Both the position numbers and the translations under genes were made by a program. The notes under the pieces are model-generated. The model saw only the letters and a list, made by a program, of their open reading frames with translations, ran no database searches and was not told where the DNA came from. Shown piece after piece: positions 1 through 5,627 of a DNA stretch of 7,587 bases. The DNA is taken from the NCBI GenBank assembly GCA_934444695.1, contig CAKSDF010000096.1, positions 1 through 7,587 of the forward strand, read 5' to 3'. The DNA is from an uncultured Eubacteriales bacterium (GTDB taxonomy: Bacteria; Bacillota; Clostridia; Oscillospirales; Acutalibacteraceae). Each line of letters begins with the position of its first letter. Positions within the stretch are counted from its first letter, which is position 1.

Positions 1-67
1 GCTAACGCCTATATGCGACGACAAGCCGAAAAGCACCATTAATAGGCCATTTCAGGCGTGTTCGGAT

Positions 68-847
68 ATGTGCGTTATGGTTACCCTTCTCAATTCCCGA
101 AAAATGATAACACCGGCCACCCTTGAGGCCGTTAAGCGCTGCTCAAAAAACGGCATTGATATTGTTCTTTCTTCTTCAAGAAATCTCGACGGCATCGAGC
201 ACATACCGAAAAAATACGGCCTCGACTGCTATATTTCGGCTCTGGGCGGCGGGCTTATTCTCGACAAAGACCGCAAAATAATTTTTGAAAAAGGTATGAG
301 TGTAAAAACCGCAAAGAGGGTTGTGAATTTTATCGAAAGCGAGCTGCCATTTGTGACCTGGAACATCTTTACGGCAAGGGAATGGATAGTAAAAAACACC
401 TACGACAAAAGAGTTGTCAGAGAGCAAAACATTGTGGAGGCCTATGCTAAAAAGGGCAGCGTATCCGATCTTGACAGCGATGTTTCAGTGGACAAAATGC
501 TTTGTATGTGCAGCCCGTCCGACACGGAAGCGGCGGCAAAAACACTTTCGGCGGCCTTCGGCGAGCTTGCGGTGGTTCAGTCCTCCGACATACTTATAGA
601 AATTAATCCAAAGGGCGTTAGCAAAGGGCTTGGCGTAGAAAAGCTTTGCGAGCATTTGGGAATATCCACCGAGCAAGCCATCGCCTTTGGGGATAATTTC
701 AACGATCTTGAAATGCTTGAGACCGCGGGGCTTGGCTTTGCCATGGAAAACGCTCCCGCCGAATTCAAGGCAAAATTCGAGCACATAGCCCCCTCAAACG
801 ACAGTGACGGAATATATAAGGTTCTCTGCGATTTGGGACTGTGTTGA
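68..847 (+). CDS. Cof-type HAD-superfamily phosphatase with missing or disrupted N-terminal catalytic motif
   Basis: Members of this family (Cof/IIB HAD hydrolases) dephosphorylate small cytoplasmic phosphometabolites such as sugar phosphates or flavin-type substrates through a phospho-aspartate; the substrate cannot be told here. Visible motifs are TLLNS (residues 6-10), a motif-II-like IVLSSSR (32-38), a cap region of about residues 60-175, the motif-III lysine in INPKGVSKG (179-187), and a textbook motif IV AFGDNFNDLEML (206-217) followed by GLGFAMENAP. At 259 aa it is slightly short for the family (about 265-275). The part that should read DxDGTLLNS instead reads CVMVTLLNS, so the nucleophile and acid/base aspartates are absent. 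The frame stays open upstream to base 2, but those residues do not look like a HAD N-terminus and no good ribosome binding site precedes the ATG at 68. It is either a 5'-damaged gene or an assembly or contig-edge artefact. Family assignment is firm; start and activity are not. Confidence 0.85.
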   Translation: MCVMVTLLNSRKMITPATLEAVKRCSKNGIDIVLSSSRNLDGIEHIPKKYGLDCYISALGGGLILDKDRKIIFEKGMSVKTAKRVVNFIESELPFVTWNIFTAREWIVKNTYDKRVVREQNIVEAYAKKGSVSDLDSDVSVDKMLCMCSPSDTEAAAKTLSAAFGELAVVQSSDILIEINPKGVSKGLGVEKLCEHLGISTEQAIAFGDNFNDLEMLETAGLGFAMENAPAEFKAKFEHIAPSNDSDGIYKVLCDLGLC

Positions 848-946
848 TTTTTTGCTTTCTTTTTTTTACTTAACCACGAAAAGCTTGCACCTTTTCCTAT
901 GTTCTTCGGTTTTTCGCTGAATTGATTTGATGTATTTTGACCTGTG

Positions 947-975
947 TTGACAATTTAAGAAAATAATGATAAAAT
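947..975 (+). promoter_or_regulatory. Sigma-A promoter of the SipW-type secreted protein gene
   Basis: A perfect -35 TTGACA (947-952), a 17-base spacer and a -10 TAAAAT (970-975) with the extended -10 TG at 967-968. Transcription would start near 982, giving a 5' leader of about 55 bases before the ATG at 1036. The 99 bases between the end of the preceding gene (847) and this promoter are T-rich and hold no clear terminator. Confidence 0.8.
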
Positions 976-1035
976 GTAAAATGCAATTGATGTTGTTACA
1001 TAATTGTGGAACAAATAATTTTAGGAGGAAATGAA

Positions 1036-2202
1036 ATGAACAGCAAAAGCACCAAAAAAGCACTGCTTGTAAGCGCACTGTCACTGGTCGTTTGCCTTGC
1101 AATGCTGGTAGGCACCACCTTTGCCTGGTTCACCGATACCGCCACCACCGGCGTTAACAAAATCGTATCGGGCAACCTTAAAATGAAGGTAGAATACAGC
1201 AAAGATATGACCGAATGGGCACAGGTCGATTCCGAAAAGCCGATTTTCGACGAAAATGCCCTCTATGAGCCGGGATACACTCAGGTTGTGTATGTCAAGG
1301 TTACCAATGTGGGAAGCCTTGCCCTGCGCTATGACTTTGATATTACACAGCTTTCCACCTCTATCGGTGTCAACGCTCAGGGAAAATCCTTTAATCTTTA
1401 TGACTATCTTATGTTTGGCTCGGTAAAAACCGACTCCGCATTTACTTCCCGTGACCAGGCTGTTGCCGCTGTTTCGGAAAACGAAACGACACTCAAATCC
1501 CGTGTTTCCGTGGCAAGCAAAGCAGTACTCAATTCCGGCGAATCCGACACATTAGCTCTTGTACTTTATATGCCCACCACAGTAGGAAATGAAGCCAACA
1601 ACGCTGATGAAACCCGCACACCTTCCGTTAACCTTGGCATTAATATCAATGCTACTCAGGCTACCGTTGAGAGCGACAGCTTTGGTAACGATTATGACGC
1701 TAAAGCATTCAGCAGATTTTCTTCCACATCCTACTTCAGCGGCACTCACACTGTAACCGAAAGCATTATGGCTTCCGGCAGTCCTGCGGTTATTACTGTT
1801 AACGGCGGAGCCACCACCATCAATGCCGACATTATGGCCACTGCCGATGACAACGAAGCAGTCGCCGTATGGGCATCAAAGGTCATCTTTCCCGCCAATG
1901 TAACAATTGAGGGCGGTAATTTTACTCAGGAGAAGCCCGGCAATGATGATCATTATGATTTAATCTATGCCTCTAACGGCGGTAAGATCACCATCAAGGG
2001 TGGTACCTTTAAGGCTGCGACCCCCAAGTGGACCCTTAACTGCGAAGACGAAAGCGATTCGACCATTACCGTAATGGGCGGAAAGTTCTATCAGTTTGAT
2101 CCCTCCAATGCCAAGGTCAGCAATGGCAGGACAGAGATAATCGTTGCCGACGGTTACAAGGTCGTTCAGAACGGCGACTGGTATGAAGTTGTTGCGGCAT
2201 AA
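1036..2202 (+). CDS. Secreted TasA/CalY-like protein with SipW-type signal peptide and beta-helix-like tail
   Basis: Predicted exported surface or matrix-type protein of 388 aa. The ATG at 1036 is chosen because AGGAGG (1023-1028) sits 7 bases upstream; a GTG at 1006 opens the frame earlier but would place this site inside the gene. Residues 1-30 form a lysine-bearing, hydrophobic signal peptide ending in LVGTTFA, followed at once by WFTDTATTGVNKIVSGNLKM. This is the hallmark of substrates of the SipW (ER-type) signal peptidase, by analogy with cleavage of Bacillus TasA just before its AFND. Residues about 42-215 resemble the TasA/CalY domain, including the EPGYTQVVYVKVTNVGSLALRYDF stretch at 79-102 with its (T/K)VTN(V/T)G signature. 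Residues about 240-388 look like a separate parallel beta-helix or solenoid with repeats IEGGNF (291), IKGGTF (320) and VMGGKF (346), ending in ADGYKVVQNGDWYEVV. No sortase, SLH or C-terminal anchor is seen. No sipW gene lies in the window. Matrix fibre versus adhesin is inference. Confidence 0.88.
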   Translation: MNSKSTKKALLVSALSLVVCLAMLVGTTFAWFTDTATTGVNKIVSGNLKMKVEYSKDMTEWAQVDSEKPIFDENALYEPGYTQVVYVKVTNVGSLALRYDFDITQLSTSIGVNAQGKSFNLYDYLMFGSVKTDSAFTSRDQAVAAVSENETTLKSRVSVASKAVLNSGESDTLALVLYMPTTVGNEANNADETRTPSVNLGININATQATVESDSFGNDYDAKAFSRFSSTSYFSGTHTVTESIMASGSPAVITVNGGATTINADIMATADDNEAVAVWASKVIFPANVTIEGGNFTQEKPGNDDHYDLIYASNGGKITIKGGTFKAATPKWTLNCEDESDSTITVMGGKFYQFDPSNAKVSNGRTEIIVADGYKVVQNGDWYEVVAA

Positions 2203-2229
2203 GCGACACTGAAAACCACAGTTAAATTT

Positions 2230-2266
2230 AAAAACGGGCATTCCTTAGCGGAGTGTCCGTTTTTTT
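2230..2266 (+). terminator. Rho-independent terminator of the SipW-type secreted protein gene
   Basis: Arms 2232-2244 and 2250-2262 pair over 13 bp (two G-U pairs) around the loop TTAGC, and the transcript continues with a run of seven T (2260-2266). It lies 28 bases after the stop codon. The left arm is preceded by A residues, so it could also work weakly on the minus strand. Confidence 0.9.
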
Positions 2267-2325
2267 GCGCAAAAAAGATAAAATCACCGCAAATACTTAT
2301 GGTCGGAAGGTGTTAGCAACAGCAC

Positions 2326-2524
2326 GCAGCTTTTATGAGCTGAGGCAATCGGCGCAAGCCGATCGGAGGGAGTCCCGCAGCATAAATGAAAGCACAGATT
2401 ATAAATCGATTTTGCTTTTTCGGCAAAGACTGCGGAGTGTTGCTCCCTCCGGTCTCGGCCCTGCCGAGACGCCTCAGCGGTCGGATTTGCGAGAAACCTC
2501 TATAGCCGCTAAGCAAAAGTCTGC
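2326..2524. other. Unassigned structured element: four-way junction with closing stem (candidate ncRNA or small repeat)
   Basis: I do not recognise this element. Hand folding gives an outer stem P0, 2326-2334 with 2515-2524 (9 bp, one bulged T at 2520); P1, 2339-2346 with 2471-2478 (8 bp); P2, 2348-2353 with 2358-2363 (6 bp, GCAA loop); P3, 2364-2372 with 2443-2451 (9 bp), continued by 2375-2380 with 2430-2435 (6 bp) and an AT-rich apical part; and P4, 2452-2459 with 2463-2470 (8 bp, CCT loop). P1 to P4 meet with only A2347 unpaired, so all four helices could stack. The GNRA tetraloop exists only on the plus strand (minus reads TTGC), which favours plus-strand RNA. It lies wholly between two terminators and has no obvious promoter. 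Open frames exist on both strands, but their boundaries ignore the stems and they lack ribosome binding sites. The folding is seen in the sequence; any function is unknown. It could be a non-coding RNA or a non-autonomous palindromic repeat. Confidence 0.65.
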
Positions 2525-2530
2525 AAGTCC

Positions 2531-2562
2531 AAAAAAAGACTCCCCTCTTAACGAGGAGAGCC
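2531..2562 (-). terminator. Rho-independent terminator of the GxGYxYP protein gene
   Basis: Read on the minus strand, 2562-2553 pairs with 2547-2538 over 10 bp (two G-U pairs) around a GTTAA loop, followed by seven T (2537-2531). It lies 38 bases past the stop codon of the minus-strand gene. On the plus strand the same stem, with one C-A mismatch, is followed by CCTTTTATT and could act as a weak terminator for any plus-strand transcript of the structured element upstream. Confidence 0.88.
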
Positions 2563-2600
2563 TTTTATTAAGCTTTAATCCTACTGATTCAACTGTTCAA

Positions 2601-4838
2601 TTACTGAATCTCGGTAACGGGAGCGTGATTCTTGACAAAGTTGAAGAAGGTGTATGCGTCAACATACTGATAGGTTCCGGTCTCACCGGTTGACTCGGCA
2701 ATGTAATCCTCATATGCGGTTACAAGCTTCTTGATTCCGATGGGCGACTGGCAGATGGTTCTGTAAGCCGAGAAGCCCTTCATCGAACGGTCATACTGTT
2801 TCATGCTCTTGAACACTCTGACCATATTGTCGTTGGTATAGTCAACCTTTTCGGCGGTGGAGTTGACGTTGTTGCCGTCATTGTCCTTGTCGGTAAAGGT
2901 GATTTCGTTAAAGAGGTAGACAAAGGGAGTGTCACCGTATTTCATAAGGCGCTTGGCATTGTCATTATGGAATGCACCGGCGGGGGAGAACTCGCTGTAT
3001 GCCTTGAATACGTCGTTGATCGGAATGTTGCTGTTCTTACCGGTCTCGATGATGAATCCGGTAATGTCGATGTTGAAGAGATCGTTGTACTTCTGGTTGT
3101 AGGCGATCCACTTGCCCATTCCCTCTTCATATGCTCTGTTTTCCTTGGTTTCGGCATTCTTGAGGAAGTTCTTAGGCATGGTGTATCCGGCACCTTCACC
3201 CGAAGAAATGTAATCGTTGGCACTCATATGCGAATATACATAGTCCCAAACGATCGGAATACGCTGAGAGAGGTTGGGGTTGAAGCACCACAGAAGCGGA
3301 ATGCTGGAGTTGGTTCCGTCTCTCCAGTAGCTGGCAACATATTTCTTCATCCAAGCGGAGGAGTCATAGTCGCCGACATAAAGGGTATAGTATGTCTTGC
3401 TGGAATCATATTCAATGGTCTCAGCAGGCTGGTTGTTGTTCTTGAACTCGGTAAGGGTGGAGCGATATTTGTAAAGCATAGAGCCGTTACTCATAGCGCA
3501 GGGAGAAGCAGCGTCGGCTTCCATGGCGAGGTTGTAGCTGGTGCTGTACTGGCAGTAGAGCCACTCGATCTCGTTAGGAGCAAGGCGGCCTCTGGCCTCT
3601 CCGCCGGTGGGGTTATAGGTGGTGTATTTCTCCCACCAAGGGGGGAATCCGAGAACCTGGCCGATCTCGCCGTTTGCACGGTCGTATCTTGCCTTCATTA
3701 TTTTAATCATGGTGTCGTGGTCGGTTCCGGCGGGCTGGTCGGGATCGTCACAAACAATTTCCTTCTTATCGGGGTTGGGGTTAAGGTCGAAGCAGAAGGC
3801 ATGACGGGCGATGAGATAGTCGACGTTGAGGGTCGATACATCGTCTTCAAAATCGGATTTATAGAATTCGCTGCCTGGAACAACATTGAGTCCGTCGAGA
3901 ATGTAGGCAATGTAGTTGGCCGAGCATCTGTTCATATACTTTTCGAGAGCCCAGAGATATGCATCGCATTTCTTACTGCCCGAGCTGTCGATGTCAGTGT
4001 CGGCGATCTTGGTGCCTTCAACACCGGTAAATTTGTCGCAAAGGTCAAGCTTAACCTCAACGCCAAGCTCGATGAGCTTGTTATAAACGGCGCCGCCCTT
4101 CATGGCAGGAAGGTAACCGTCCGCACCGCAAACAGTGGTTGCAACGTTGGCAGTTGCGGGAACATTGGGATCCCAAACGGTCATACCGCAATAAAGCAGC
4201 TGCTCCTTGAAGGTGTTGTAGAAGTCTTCGAGATCGTTAAGCTGCTTAACGGTTGTAATCTCAGCGGTAACGCCGGCGTTTCTCAGCTGTCTCGACCAGA
4301 ATCCGTCGGAATCATCGTTGGAAAGCATAAGCATGGTGGTATGTTTATAGTCCATTCCGTAGGAACGGTTGATGAGCCCCTGAAGGCTGGCAACAAGGCG
4401 CATATCCTCAGCGGTCATGGTTCCGTTTGCACGGCTGGAAATGACATAGAGGGTATTGCGGTCGAGGTTGGAGATGTCGAGAACAAAGCTGTTGTCGGCG
4501 GTGGGATCCTCGGAATAAGCTCCGTTGTCAAGGATGGTTTCATTGACGGTGGGAGCTTTAAGCGGGAAATCGGTGCGCAGACCCACGGCATACTGAAGTA
4601 TGTACAGGGCATCCTGTACGGTAACCTCTGTTCCGCCGCTTACTCGCGCCAAGTTCAACTGCTCGTTGTTAAGCTCGAGTATTTTAACAGAAGCCTGAAG
4701 AGCAAGAAGAGCATCGCTGACAGTAACTTTGTCGTCTTTGTCAATATTGCCGTATCCGATGTCGGCCGAAGCGTTTATGGCGCTGAAAACCGAGAACAGA
4801 AGCATTACGGCAAGAAGTGTTGCTATAATTCTTTTCAT
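2601..4838 (-). CDS. Secreted GxGYxYP-type putative glycoside hydrolase with N-terminal dockerin-like module
   Basis: A 745-aa predicted extracellular protein. The start at 4838 is set by AGGAGG (4850-4845) 6 bases upstream of the ATG. Residues 1-25 are a signal peptide (MKRIIATLLAVMLLF..., cleavage likely after NASA). Residues 30-86 resemble a dockerin pair. The first repeat, GNIDKDDKVTVSDALLALQ, keeps Ca-loop positions N31, D33, D35 and D42; in the second (ARVSGGTEVTVQDALYILQ) only D76 of the loop ligands remains. Residues about 120-735 match my recollection of GxGYxYP families (PF16216 N-terminal domain and PF14323), with AEDMRLVASLQGLINR (143-158) and the signature GAGYTMP (549-555), where the usual second Tyr is Met. 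Those families are called putative glycoside hydrolases from Bacteroidetes and Firmicutes glycan loci; the substrate and catalytic residues are not established to my knowledge. Acidic or carbohydrate-binding-like stretches (W401-W402, D490-D492, E548) are visible but not assignable. No sortase signal is present, so the dockerin-like module could mediate attachment. Long open frames antisense to it are shadows. Confidence 0.82.
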   Translation of the reverse strand: MKRIIATLLAVMLLFSVFSAINASADIGYGNIDKDDKVTVSDALLALQASVKILELNNEQLNLARVSGGTEVTVQDALYILQYAVGLRTDFPLKAPTVNETILDNGAYSEDPTADNSFVLDISNLDRNTLYVISSRANGTMTAEDMRLVASLQGLINRSYGMDYKHTTMLMLSNDDSDGFWSRQLRNAGVTAEITTVKQLNDLEDFYNTFKEQLLYCGMTVWDPNVPATANVATTVCGADGYLPAMKGGAVYNKLIELGVEVKLDLCDKFTGVEGTKIADTDIDSSGSKKCDAYLWALEKYMNRCSANYIAYILDGLNVVPGSEFYKSDFEDDVSTLNVDYLIARHAFCFDLNPNPDKKEIVCDDPDQPAGTDHDTMIKIMKARYDRANGEIGQVLGFPPWWEKYTTYNPTGGEARGRLAPNEIEWLYCQYSTSYNLAMEADAASPCAMSNGSMLYKYRSTLTEFKNNNQPAETIEYDSSKTYYTLYVGDYDSSAWMKKYVASYWRDGTNSSIPLLWCFNPNLSQRIPIVWDYVYSHMSANDYISSGEGAGYTMPKNFLKNAETKENRAYEEGMGKWIAYNQKYNDLFNIDITGFIIETGKNSNIPINDVFKAYSEFSPAGAFHNDNAKRLMKYGDTPFVYLFNEITFTDKDNDGNNVNSTAEKVDYTNDNMVRVFKSMKQYDRSMKGFSAYRTICQSPIGIKKLVTAYEDYIAESTGETGTYQYVDAYTFFNFVKNHAPVTEIQ

Positions 4839-4868
4839 AAATTTCCTCCTAAAGAATTTCTCGTTTGT

Positions 4869-4897
4869 ATTATAACACATAAAAATACGAAAATAAA
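4869..4897 (-). promoter_or_regulatory. Extended -10 promoter of the GxGYxYP protein gene
   Basis: On the minus strand a perfect TATAAT (4874-4869) is preceded by TGT (4877-4875), an extended -10. The -35 position 17 bases upstream (4897-4892) reads TTTATT, a poor match, so the extended -10 would carry recognition. Transcription would begin near 4862, leaving a leader of about 24 bases that is mostly the ribosome binding site. Confidence 0.68.
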
Positions 4898-5292
4898 GAG
4901 GTTTTTTATAAAAAATTAAATAAAATGACCCTTCAAAGCCTTTTTTAAGATCGTTATTTTCTTACTTTCAAGAAATTTTTTTCATAATAATGAAACATTT
5001 TGCTCAATTGTCAATATAATGGAAGTGAAAATGTTTTATCGGCCATCAGTAATCAATCGAGGCTTTCCCGTTTAAGACGGATAAAAAACGGTTTAAATCC
5101 ATAATGCAATCAACAATCCGCAATGCTGTCAACAATGAAAAAGTGACAAACAATGTGACAGGCTGTTTCCCTACCGCCTTAAACGTAATCATCTTAAACG
5201 CAATTGCCTTAAACAAATATCCGGATATGACATATGATGTAAGGTGCAGCAGCTGTTTATAAGAGTATTTTTCAATTAAATTCTCAAAAAGA
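4898..5292. other. Long AT-rich intergenic region without genes, containing short repeats
   Basis: No coding frame of credible length with a ribosome binding site is seen on either strand. Contents: an A/T-rich part to about 5040 and an isolated TATAAT (5015-5020, plus) without a usable -35. The octamer CTTAAACG recurs (see the tandem repeat entry), including an inverted copy at 5069-5076. TCAACAAT occurs at 5110-5117 and 5129-5136, and GTGACA at 5143-5148 and 5155-5160. It separates the divergent GxGYxYP and symporter genes and is longer than needed for their promoters. It may be a decayed gene or a regulatory region; I cannot tell which. Confidence 0.6.
5176..5220 (+). repeat. Three imperfect 15-bp tandem repeats with core CTTAAAC
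   Basis: Three consecutive 15-base units (5176-5190, 5191-5205, 5206-5220) share the core CTTAAAC at exactly 15-base spacing (cores at 5178, 5193, 5208); the first two extend to CTTAAACG and then nAAT. Further CTTAAACG copies lie at 5069-5076 (inverted), 5490-5497 (inside the glycine aptamer loop) and 5804-5811 (inside the symporter gene). The array lies about 85 bases upstream of the symporter promoter. Regular spacing near 1.5 helical turns could suit a DNA-binding protein, but no binder is known to me. Confidence 0.6.
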
Positions 5293-5310
5293 TTGTCAAA
5301 CCCTTGACAA
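5293..5310. promoter_or_regulatory. Inverted repeat overlapping the symporter -35 box (candidate operator)
   Basis: TTGTCAA (5293-5299) and TTGACAA (5304-5310) form a perfect 7-bp dyad with a 4-base spacer; the right half contains the -35 hexamer. A protein bound here would block sigma-A. It resembles the TnrA/GlnR box (TGTNA-N7-TNACA), but the spacing is one base short (N6). The dyad is seen; its use as an operator is inference. Confidence 0.45.
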
Positions 5311-5332
5311 AGCGGTCGAAAAGAGTTATCAT
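5304..5332 (+). promoter_or_regulatory. Sigma-A promoter of the riboswitch-symporter transcript
   Basis: A perfect -35 TTGACA (5304-5309), a 17-base spacer and a -10 TATCAT (5327-5332, five of six matches). The predicted start near 5339 gives a leader of about 290 bases. That leader begins with a hairpin (5348-5350 plus 5352-5356, paired with 5365-5372) and contains the glycine aptamer and its expression platform. Confidence 0.78.
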
Positions 5333-5446
5333 ATGCAAAGCACTTGCAAAGGCACGTCTAAAACCGTGCTTTGATGTGCACAATAAAAGTCAAATATCTG
5401 ATGTTCGTTGAAACCGTCGGGATTTTGCAAAACCGGCGGCGGAGGA

Positions 5447-5526
5447 CACTCTGGAGAATTCATTAAGTTGAATGCCGAAGGTGCAAGGTCTTAAACGGCC
5501 GAATCTCTCAGGCAAACAGACAGAGC
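5447..5526 (+). promoter_or_regulatory. Glycine riboswitch (gcvT element), single aptamer
   Basis: This RNA binds glycine and controls the downstream symporter. Conserved sequence elements are present: ACTCTGGAGA (5448-5457), GCCGAAGGTGCAAG (5474-5487) and AATCTCTCAGGCAAACAGACAGAG (5502-5525). Pairings: P1 5449-5453 with 5521-5525; P2 GAGA with TCTC; P3a 5458-5462 with 5469-5473; P3b 5487-5490 with 5497-5500 (one G-U). No second aptamer core (CCGAAGG with CAGG) occurs on either side, so this is a singleton. The CTCTGGAGA start and ACAGAG end look like the second aptamer of tandem glycine riboswitches. A GC-rich hairpin directly upstream (5414-5420 with 5433-5439) could be the reduced 'ghost' first aptamer of a type-2 singleton. 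Identification as a glycine aptamer is firm; the subtype is inference. Confidence 0.93.
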
Positions 5527-5571
5527 AGAAAACATACACTTATTTTTAATTCTGTTTAATCTGCAAAGCCG

Positions 5572-5627
5572 TCTTCTCCGTGTTGTCCGTCGAATATCGG
5601 ACAAAATTTATCGGAGGAGATTTTTTT
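5572..5627 (+). promoter_or_regulatory. Expression platform: Shine-Dalgarno sequestering / terminator-like stem
   Basis: TCTTCTCCG (5572-5580) pairs fully, with one G-U, with CGGAGGAGA (5612-5620), which contains the symporter's Shine-Dalgarno sequence. The stem encloses an inner hairpin (TTGTCCG 5583-5589 with CGGACAA 5598-5604) and is followed directly by seven T (5621-5627), then the ATG at 5628. It can therefore hide the ribosome site and also looks like an intrinsic terminator. A competing partner, CGGAGGA at 5440-5446 just 5' of the aptamer, can pair with 5574-5580. Whether glycine turns expression on or off cannot be decided from the sequence alone. Confidence 0.7.

Noticed and set aside
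878..897. Hairpin GAAAAG...CTTTTC after the HAD gene as a terminator
   Set aside because: Only six weak pairs, and the T-rich run lies before rather than directly after it.
2313..2516. A 67-codon minus-strand open frame in the structured element
   Set aside because: TTG start, no ribosome site, no domain, lying entirely within the paired region.
2253..2693. A 146-codon plus-strand open frame through the structured element
   Set aside because: It starts inside the terminator of the upstream gene, lacks a ribosome site, runs into the minus-strand gene and has low-complexity composition; the stems explain this DNA better.
2967..4919. A 650-codon open frame on the plus strand opposite the GxGYxYP gene
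   Set aside because: Exact antisense shadow: no ribosome site, a valine/glycine-rich product without recognisable domains, while the minus strand has a signal peptide, domains, a promoter and a terminator.
5015..5020. A second plus-strand promoter in the long intergenic region (TATAAT)
   Set aside because: The -35 position at 17 bases reads GAAACA, a poor match, and there is no extended -10 TG; the sequence is simply AT-rich.
5101..5160. Spaced short repeats (TCAACAAT, GTGACA) as a CRISPR-like array
   Set aside because: Units are 6-8 bases with only two copies each and short irregular gaps; there is no repeat-spacer structure and no cas gene.
5294..5309. TnrA/GlnR box in the symporter promoter
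   Set aside because: TGTCA and TGACA are separated by 6 bases rather than the consensus 7, so it is noted only as a dyad.
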